This document shows, piece by piece, positions 57,875 to 64,000 of a DNA stretch of 64,000 nucleotides; positions within the stretch are counted from its first letter, which is position 1; the number at the start of each line of letters is the position of its first letter. Position numbers and translations under genes: made by a program. The notes under the pieces were generated by a model that saw only the letters and a list, made by a program, of their open reading frames with translations, did no database searches and had not been told where the DNA came from. The DNA is from an uncultured Thalassotalea sp. (GTDB taxonomy: Bacteria > Pseudomonadota > Gammaproteobacteria > Enterobacterales > Alteromonadaceae), in assembly GCA_947502355.1 (NCBI GenBank), contig CANMZP010000001.1, positions 248,001-312,000 of the forward strand, read 5' to 3'.

Positions 57875-59512
57875 TTAATCCTCCACAACCACTAAGTTTC
57901 TCACCGAAGTTGGCAATTTATCGGTGTATACTTTTTCTATTAAATTACGTTTAAGCTTCATTGTGGGTGTTAGCAGCTCATTTTCAATTGACCAAGGCTC
58001 TTTACAAATATAAAGATAATCAAGGCGTTGATGCGACTCTAGTTCGCTGTTCACTTCAATTAGGGTATGCTGCAAACTGGCATGAATTTCATTATGGTGA
58101 ATGTCATTACCCTCACCAAGCACCACCAAGGCGATGGGTTGTTTCATACCACTGCCCATAACACACACTTGCTCGATGTAAGAATTACGCCCCAGCATGC
58201 TTTCTATTGGCACAGGAGCAACGTATTTACCCTTAGCCGTTTTAAACTGCTCTTTAACCCGACCAACAATTTTATACGCACCGTCACTGGTGTATTCAGC
58301 ACAATCGCCGGTTCTAAACCATCCATTTACAAAGGATTTTTCAGTGACATCGGGTTGTAAGTAATATTCTTTAAACAAAGCATCGCCACGAATAAGGATT
58401 TCTTTATCTGCTGAAAGTTTCATATCAACACAGTTTAACGGCACCCCAATGGTGCCTAGGTATTCGTCTTTAAATGGGAAATTACAACAAGACAGACCGG
58501 AGGTTTCACTCATCCCCCACCCTTCGGTAATGTTTATGCCAATTTTTTGATACCACTTTAATAACGAGTCCGAAATAGGCGCGGTCCCGCTCGCCCAGGC
58601 TCGGGCATGATGTAAGCCCAATTTTTTTCGAATGGTTTTGGCAACAAGCTTGCCAATAACCGGGATGCCCAATAAAAAATTCAAGCGTTTATCTGGCATT
58701 CTAATAAGCACCTGAGCCTGAAACTTGGCCCAAAGACGAGGTACCGACAAAAACAAGGTCGGTGCAGCGTATTTTAAATCGGTAATAAAGGTATCTAGGC
58801 TTTCGACAAAATAAATCTGATTGCCACGATCATAGGCGACACATTCCACCAAAGAGCGCTCGGTAATATGTGCTAACGGTAAGTACGATATATAGCGGTC
58901 GCTATTGGTTACATTGAGCACATGTGCTGTGTGACGCGATGCCGCGGCCAAATTTTTATGGGTTAACACCACACCTTTGGGGTTACCGGTTGTGCCCGAT
59001 GTATAAACAATGGTTAAACAATCCTCTAACTCAGCATGATGTATTTCCTCTATAGGCGAATAAAAATCTTGCCAAAACATCCAGTTTTCAGGTGCTGATA
59101 CCGTGGGATATGGAAAGGCAATGCGCAATACATGTTCAGGAATGGCCTTTTCAGCAGCAACCAAAGAGTCTAATTTCCCAACGAAAATTGCTTTTAATTT
59201 TGCATGTTCAATAACATAAGCAATGGTTTTTTGACCGGCTGTCGCATAAATTGGCACACTGATCATGCCGGCCATCATAATGGCCAAATCGGCAATAAAC
59301 CAATGCGCACAGTTTTTTGATAATATGCCAATTCGGTCGCCTTTTTCATAGCCTTGTTGGACAAGACCTTGGGCGATGCGTCGGGCTTGAGATTCGACAT
59401 CAGCAAACGTAAATGTGTGCCATTGTTGATCAATGGGTTGATGCAAAAAAGGACGATTGGGTGTTGTTTTACAATGATTTAAAAAGCTGGAAAGCGGGGA
59501 ATGATAAGCCAT
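57875..59512 (-). CDS. AMP-forming long-chain acyl-CoA synthetase-like ligase
   Basis: A 545-residue ANL-superfamily ligase. The ATP loop is IVYTSGTTGNPKGVVLTHKN, the A5 motif WGMSETSG, and the A7 segment WFRTGDCAEYT. The A10 lysine lies in LTPTMKLKRNLIEKVY near the C-terminus. The pattern resembles eukaryote-like long-chain acyl-CoA synthetases used to activate free fatty acids. The start at 59512 has AAGGA at 8 nt; 13 codons of open frame precede it. The substrate is inferred. A PsrA-like regulator is encoded 55 kb away. Confidence 0.87.
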   Translation of the reverse strand: MAYHSPLSSFLNHCKTTPNRPFLHQPIDQQWHTFTFADVESQARRIAQGLVQQGYEKGDRIGILSKNCAHWFIADLAIMMAGMISVPIYATAGQKTIAYVIEHAKLKAIFVGKLDSLVAAEKAIPEHVLRIAFPYPTVSAPENWMFWQDFYSPIEEIHHAELEDCLTIVYTSGTTGNPKGVVLTHKNLAAASRHTAHVLNVTNSDRYISYLPLAHITERSLVECVAYDRGNQIYFVESLDTFITDLKYAAPTLFLSVPRLWAKFQAQVLIRMPDKRLNFLLGIPVIGKLVAKTIRKKLGLHHARAWASGTAPISDSLLKWYQKIGINITEGWGMSETSGLSCCNFPFKDEYLGTIGVPLNCVDMKLSADKEILIRGDALFKEYYLQPDVTEKSFVNGWFRTGDCAEYTSDGAYKIVGRVKEQFKTAKGKYVAPVPIESMLGRNSYIEQVCVMGSGMKQPIALVVLGEGNDIHHNEIHASLQHTLIEVNSELESHQRLDYLYICKEPWSIENELLTPTMKLKRNLIEKVYTDKLPTSVRNLVVVED

Positions 59513-59623
59513 CTTATTATCCTTCTTTGACAAAGTACGTTGCGCGAGCATTATTAAGTATACGCAGCCAGTTTAATTTATCAAATTCAATCAATAGCTT
59601 ATCTATTTTGTAATAGGATACGG

Positions 59624-60505
59624 TTAAAATACCTCGCTTAACATTAACGGTAGCTTATGGGCCAACATATGCTCTTGCTTGATAGACAATTTATCAGCGC
59701 GCAGCTTACTAATATGACTCGCTATTACACAACCCGGTTGATTATGATGCTTTTGCAAATAATGCATCGCCGACGACTGATGTAAATAATCTTCTACCGT
59801 GTTTAATTCTCCCCCTTGCTGCGAATTCAGTTCGGGATAAATGAACTGGCTTACATGCGGCAATGTTAAGGCGATTTTTAAACCGTCGGGATCATAATCA
59901 CAAAAAGCAATTAAGGGCGTATTGGGGCTTTGCTCATGGACAAGGTTTAGCAGGCTTTGACACCCTTTAGCTAACCTATCATGGCCTCGATACACAAATA
60001 ACGCGCTGTTAAGTTGCTCGGGTAACATGGCCGTATGAATCGCATCAAAGGCGGCGAGGTTTTCAACCACAATCAAGCATTCAATGTTTTTGATTAGCAG
60101 CTCAGATAACGAACACCTAAGCGATGTACCAAGGGGCAAAACTGTTTGCATACCCGAACTTAAAAGCTCACTCAGATTGCCAGAACGACTTTTTATTAAC
60201 ACAAATTGTGCATCGGGGCCAACGCCAGCAAGTTTTTCATTGGCATGAATTTTTGCCACATCCAATCGACTTTTATTGGTGACATCAACGCCCCAAATTG
60301 CTTTACCATGATCTTGGTATAACTGGGTTTGTAATTGGTGTTTTTGACTGGCGTTGAAGAACATATGCCCGGAGATCTCATCGACACGAGCTAAATCCTG
60401 ATAATCGAGTAAAAACCTGCCAAGGCTCGAGTCCAACTTAACCTTGCCTTGATTCGAGCTTAGCAGGTTATTAACCGATTTAATGATGAGCGCCGAGAGT
60501 TTCAT
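59624..60505 (-). CDS. TOPRIM nuclease subunit, MksG/JetD-like
   Basis: A 293-residue protein, last of a four-gene SMC-like operon. The TOPRIM acidic residues are Glu148 in CLIVVENLAAF and Asp203 and Asp205 in FCDYDPDGLK. A C-terminal IKQEHM resembles the LEQE motif that ends JetD proteins. JetD (DUF2220 type) cleaves plasmid DNA in Wadjet systems. The N-terminal 130 residues have no clear motif and the protein is shorter than usual JetD (about 350-400). It begins 8 bp after the preceding gene. Nuclease role inferred. Confidence 0.75.
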   Translation of the reverse strand: MKLSALIIKSVNNLLSSNQGKVKLDSSLGRFLLDYQDLARVDEISGHMFFNASQKHQLQTQLYQDHGKAIWGVDVTNKSRLDVAKIHANEKLAGVGPDAQFVLIKSRSGNLSELLSSGMQTVLPLGTSLRCSLSELLIKNIECLIVVENLAAFDAIHTAMLPEQLNSALFVYRGHDRLAKGCQSLLNLVHEQSPNTPLIAFCDYDPDGLKIALTLPHVSQFIYPELNSQQGGELNTVEDYLHQSSAMHYLQKHHNQPGCVIASHISKLRADKLSIKQEHMLAHKLPLMLSEVF

Positions 60506-60513
60506 CCCATTGT

Positions 60514-61734
60514 TTACCTTAAACCAAGCGAGACATCTTCAATAATGTAGTTACCATTAAATTCATGATGCACATGCCCATGGGTTTGCACTTCAAAGAA
60601 ATCTTGTTCTTCTAACGTTAAACTGTAAAAGCCGTTAATGACCGAATAAATCCATACTTCGGAGTCAATATCGAGCTGCTGTTTCTGTTGAAACTCCAAC
60701 GCCGATTCAATGGTACCCGTGTCAATAATTTGACAGAAATAATCATCAACCGCCTGCTTAATTTCATTGCTGATAATATCAACTTGCTCGATGTCATCAA
60801 GCGAAAAACTTTGCGCTTTACGCGGATCGCTTTTCTCAGATTTTTGATGACGAATTTGTTTGATTTGGCTTACCATCTGGCCGAGTAGTTGCTCATGCTC
60901 AGCGTTGTTTACATCAATGGCCGCCGGTTTTAATATTGCTTTACTCTGCTTAAATAGCGCGGGTACATTATGCAACTGGCTGTAATCATTTACCTGATAA
61001 TCTGGGTACTGTTGGTGATGTAAAATAAAGCCTTTGAGCATCTGTGAGCGATCTAAGTATTCTCTGAACTTACCCAGTAAGTCGATGAGTTTGGATTGCG
61101 CTAAACTTAATTCTTGGCTAATTTCACTGTGGCTGCGCTGTAAATGCACCACCAATAAACGACGCAGCTCACGCGCACTGCCGGCTAATTGCGCTAACTC
61201 GTCAAAGTGGAACATTTCCAGTTGTTGACGCATTTCGGTTAATTGCGTTTGGGCTAACTCGTTCTCGCGAATTTTAGCGTGAATGGAGCCTACGTAACCA
61301 AACTCATTATGAATGCGTCGCCATAAATTTCGCACGTTAGACTTCATGCTATCAACCAAGCCATAAACGTGCTCGGTTAAATCTTCCATATACACCTCAG
61401 ATTCGGCGTAATTATGGTGATGCAAAGCCTCTTTATAATGCGAGGTGATGGTTTTAATGGTGGCCAGCTTGCTGCCCACATTGGCGTCTAATTGACGGTT
61501 GCGTTCATCTCGCAGATTTTGCTCAAGCAAGGTCCTTACTGAGCTGCGCAGGCGTAAGTCTTCACCCGGCTCTGGTCGCCATAAAATACCGTGTTCAATT
61601 AACTTTTCCAGGGTTTTTGAGTCAAAGTCCAATTCATTAATTCGACCCGACAAATAGGCGGTCATAATTAAATCGGCATGCTTGGCCAAAACCTTTAAAA
61701 ACTTAACCCCGCTGGTGTGTAACGGTTGGCTCAC
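60514..61734 (-). CDS. Probable kleisin subunit, MksF/JetA-like
   Basis: A 406-residue, mostly helical protein. An N-terminal winged-helix-like part (LAKHADLIMTAYLSGRI, TLEKLIEHGILWR) is followed by a long helical middle (90-330) and a C-terminal region with HHEFNGNYIIEDVSLGLR. It starts with GTG; the GTGA overlap with the preceding gene's stop indicates coupling. Position next to MksE-like and SMC-like genes suggests the kleisin that bridges the ATPase heads. Sequence alone does not prove it; no catalytic motif is present. Confidence 0.6.
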   Translation of the reverse strand: MSQPLHTSGVKFLKVLAKHADLIMTAYLSGRINELDFDSKTLEKLIEHGILWRPEPGEDLRLRSSVRTLLEQNLRDERNRQLDANVGSKLATIKTITSHYKEALHHHNYAESEVYMEDLTEHVYGLVDSMKSNVRNLWRRIHNEFGYVGSIHAKIRENELAQTQLTEMRQQLEMFHFDELAQLAGSARELRRLLVVHLQRSHSEISQELSLAQSKLIDLLGKFREYLDRSQMLKGFILHHQQYPDYQVNDYSQLHNVPALFKQSKAILKPAAIDVNNAEHEQLLGQMVSQIKQIRHQKSEKSDPRKAQSFSLDDIEQVDIISNEIKQAVDDYFCQIIDTGTIESALEFQQKQQLDIDSEVWIYSVINGFYSLTLEEQDFFEVQTHGHVHHEFNGNYIIEDVSLGLR

Positions 61735-62366
61735 AGCAAGTCTCCCTGCTCTATGGCGCTTTGTGCCTGCTCAGCCAGATGCAGGTTTTCGGTGTCATCT
61801 ATAAAGCGGATGACTTCAAAAAGGTAATCGATTTTGCCTGTTACCAAATAAATCTGGGTATCAGGGTTCGGCCTTAACAAGTACTCTTGTTCTACCAAAC
61901 GTTTAAAAATCAGTTTTAATTGCGCATCCACCGCCGAACTGGTGGAGTTAAACAGTGGATAGCGGGCAATTTTAGCCAGCTGCTCACAAAACGCGGGGGT
62001 GTCTTCAATGACCGATTGAATTTCATTTAACCGTATAACGCTGCCTTGCGACAGTGGCGCATTATCCCCCTTGGTCTCCTGCACCAGCACTAACCATTCA
62101 ACCAGTGGCAATAACGAACCGGCAATTTCACGAAACTGCTGACTCACGACGCGTCGTTCACCCTCATCAATAACCTGATAAGCACAAAACAGCACTTCCC
62201 CCTCACACGCTTTGGCAATGGTGCGATTCATTAAATTAAGTTGCTGCTCTACCGATTGATAATTGTCATCGTTTTGCAGAAAGTTAAACGCCAACTCATT
62301 CGAGGTTGCACAAATAAAACCACCGCTTAACAATGTTTCCAATACTTGGCCTTGTAAACTGATCAT
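61731..62366 (-). CDS. mksE: MksE/JetB-like condensin accessory protein
   Basis: A 211-residue soluble protein with winged-helix-like halves (ICATSNELAFNFLQN; LIFKRLVEQEYLLRPN). MksE and JetB proteins (DUF4194 type) have this size and bind the kleisin. It overlaps the SMC-like gene by ATGA and the kleisin-like gene by GTGA, so all are translated together. Identification rests on size, fold impression and context. Confidence 0.65.
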   Translation of the reverse strand: MISLQGQVLETLLSGGFICATSNELAFNFLQNDDNYQSVEQQLNLMNRTIAKACEGEVLFCAYQVIDEGERRVVSQQFREIAGSLLPLVEWLVLVQETKGDNAPLSQGSVIRLNEIQSVIEDTPAFCEQLAKIARYPLFNSTSSAVDAQLKLIFKRLVEQEYLLRPNPDTQIYLVTGKIDYLFEVIRFIDDTENLHLAEQAQSAIEQGDLL

Positions 62367-64000
62367 AATTGGCTCTCCTGCTCTTGCTTAGGCGTGTGCA
62401 TTTCACTTGCCTGGCGCTGCTTTAAACGCTCACTAATGGGGTTGATTTTCGGCAATACTTTACGCAGTTTTTGCTTTTTGGCATCTTTGTCAATCAAGTA
62501 ACGGTTTTCAAAAAATTGCAGTACATCCGATTCCGGGTTAGGGAATGCACCGACCACCCAAATATTATTGGCATGACAAGCATCAAAGATTTTTTTCACG
62601 TTTTTATTGGCCAAGGTACCAATTTCATCAATTGGCCAATGCACCACGACTTGAGAATCCCCACGTAATAAGCGGGTAAAAGCCAATAAGAATTTACATA
62701 AAATAAGGTACGCCATACCGTGACTCGACGACTCATTTAATTGTCGGTCGGTACGGATAAATAAGTCACTGTTGCCTTCTTTAAGGTGCAATTCAATATC
62801 CAGTAACTGGGCAATACCGCCCGTCATAGTTGCCCGACCCAAGACTTCTTGTACCTCACGCATGGTTTGCGTGTATTCTTCATCGGGTAAAATGGCTTGC
62901 TCGTTTTGGTACCAATCTTGGTATAACTGATTAAAGCGGATAAGCTTTGGCCAGAAATCAAATTCGCTGATTTTGGAGCGAATTTTAACCGACGAATCCG
63001 ACACGCCATCAAGGAATAATTCCTGATCGACCTGTTTGCTGATGCGTTTTGATTGCGTCACGATGCGCTTGTCGATATCCAGCAAGATTTTGTAATATTG
63101 GGAAATGTCTTTACCAAAGTTTAAGCCATTGTTACGCACACCTTGCTCATGCTGAGGCACCATAACGGTTAATAATGTATCAAGCTCGTTAAGCATTTTA
63201 CGGTGATTCAAGGTTTCAATGCCTTGCTCATTCACCGTAAAACAATCTCGTCTTGCATGCTCCCAGGCTTCGGTTAAACTGATCCCCGACTTTTGCCCAA
63301 TCAAATTATCGAAATGATTTACATGCCCAGCGATGTCATCAACGTATTTACGCTGCTTTTCCAACAACTCACGTGCTTCCGTTAACCGTCCTGCCATCGA
63401 GCTTTGCTCATTCATCACCTCAACTCTTGGCAAGGTTAGCGTCGCAAATTTGCCTTTAAGGGCATTTAAGCCATTGGCTAATTCGTGCTGGCGCTTAAGC
63501 GCCGCATCCAAGGATTGAATTTGTTTTTGCAGTTGACGCTTGTCGTTTTTAAAGAGCGATGTTTTCTCGCTTAATAAGCGCTCCGAGCGAGACTTTTGCT
63601 CATTCGCTTTCGATAATTGCGCTAGGTATTTCGCCTTTTGCTGAGTAAAAACCAGCTCATACCAACGGCTGTAATCTTTCACTTCATCACGAAATTGATT
63701 GGTGGTGTCAATCAGCTCTTTCAACTCGCTAATTTCGTGTTTTAAGCGGGCAATTTGATCAACGTCCACTTCGCGACTGGCTAGCTCATTTTTATACCAA
63801 GCTTTACAGTCTTTCATCGCTTGCTTATGCTGAGCGTTAGCATCACTAATTTGCTGTTCAAGTGAGGTTAATTGCTGCTCAACATCACCAACTACCTGCT
63901 GCCAGTGCATTTCATGATCCATTTTTTCCTGATGACGTTGTTCATCATCACCTTCCAATGCATCTTGTTTGTTTAGTTGCAGTTTATTTAACGCCGCCTT
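62363..64000 (-). CDS. SMC-like ATPase, MksB/JetC-like (C-terminal part, cut by window end)
   Basis: At least 545 residues of a large coiled-coil ATPase; the frame is open to the right edge, so the start and the Walker A lie outside. Residues from the edge on form long coiled coils (QVVGDVEQQLTSLEQQI and others). The C-terminal head has a Walker B of VVHWPIDEIG (about 62620-62650) and, ahead of it, LNESSSHGMAYLILCKF in place of the usual SMC signature SGGQ/E. The end is basic (DKDAKKQKLRKVLPK). First gene of the operon; as motor it would use ATP to extrude DNA loops. Confidence 0.75.
   Translation of the reverse strand, partial: KAALNKLQLNKQDALEGDDEQRHQEKMDHEMHWQQVVGDVEQQLTSLEQQISDANAQHKQAMKDCKAWYKNELASREVDVDQIARLKHEISELKELIDTTNQFRDEVKDYSRWYELVFTQQKAKYLAQLSKANEQKSRSERLLSEKTSLFKNDKRQLQKQIQSLDAALKRQHELANGLNALKGKFATLTLPRVEVMNEQSSMAGRLTEARELLEKQRKYVDDIAGHVNHFDNLIGQKSGISLTEAWEHARRDCFTVNEQGIETLNHRKMLNELDTLLTVMVPQHEQGVRNNGLNFGKDISQYYKILLDIDKRIVTQSKRISKQVDQELFLDGVSDSSVKIRSKISEFDFWPKLIRFNQLYQDWYQNEQAILPDEEYTQTMREVQEVLGRATMTGGIAQLLDIELHLKEGNSDLFIRTDRQLNESSSHGMAYLILCKFLLAFTRLLRGDSQVVVHWPIDEIGTLANKNVKKIFDACHANNIWVVGAFPNPESDVLQFFENRYLIDKDAKKQKLRKVLPKINPISERLKQRQASEMHTPKQEQESQL

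Overview
The window looks like the core chromosome of a marine gammaproteobacterium of the Alteromonadales, most likely near Colwellia/Thalassotalea (an inference from content, not from a database search). The DNA is moderately AT-rich. Gene orders familiar from gammaproteobacteria are present: nhaB-dsbB, pabB-nudL-sdaA, topA beside cysB, and divergent hemA-prfA-prmC and lolB-ispE-prs followed by rplY-pth-ychF. There is no tRNA, rRNA, CRISPR array, prophage or complete insertion sequence.

Layout. 1-7 kb: end of nhaB, dsbB, a small membrane protein whose ribosome binding site lies in a perfect hairpin, a PsrA-like TetR regulator whose stop codon lies in a 14-bp tandem repeat, two tandem small ORFs, two unknown proteins, yjjPB and a SpoU methyltransferase. 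7-11 kb: frdCAB, a Wolinella-type quinol:fumarate reductase preceded by an FNR-like box. 11-24 kb: a peptide and amino acid block with three S9 peptidases, an NSS transporter, a TcyP-type cystine carrier, gloC, rmuC and a TauE/SafE permease; a decayed coding fragment lies beside the permease gene. 23.6-33 kb: class I fumarase, pabB-nudL-sdaA, cysB and topA. 33-45 kb: a Big-1 surface lipoprotein with calcium-binding-like loops, a DAACS symporter, an ECF sigma/anti-sigma/coiled-coil operon, tpm, sohB, a VolA-like lipase lipoprotein and a YciK-type reductase. 45-56 kb: glnK-amtB and the translation, haem, isoprenoid and PRPP housekeeping cluster. 56-64 kb: a CHASE3-GGDEF cyclase, an acyl-CoA synthetase and, at the right edge, four tightly packed minus-strand genes.

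Those four genes (59624-64000) are the most interesting part: an SMC-like ATPase (cut by the window), an MksE-like protein, a probable kleisin and a TOPRIM protein. The content matches MksBEFG/Wadjet (JetABCD) plasmid-defence condensins. The gene order (SMC first), the short TOPRIM subunit and the divergent ATPase signature suggest an uncharacterised variant.

Physiology. FrdCAB with fumarase fits anaerobic fumarate respiration. The peptidases, amino acid carriers, serine dehydratase and PII/AmtB fit life on proteinaceous matter. The PsrA-like regulator, acyl-CoA synthetase and VolA-like lipase fit lipid use. All function calls come from reading motifs; no search was run.
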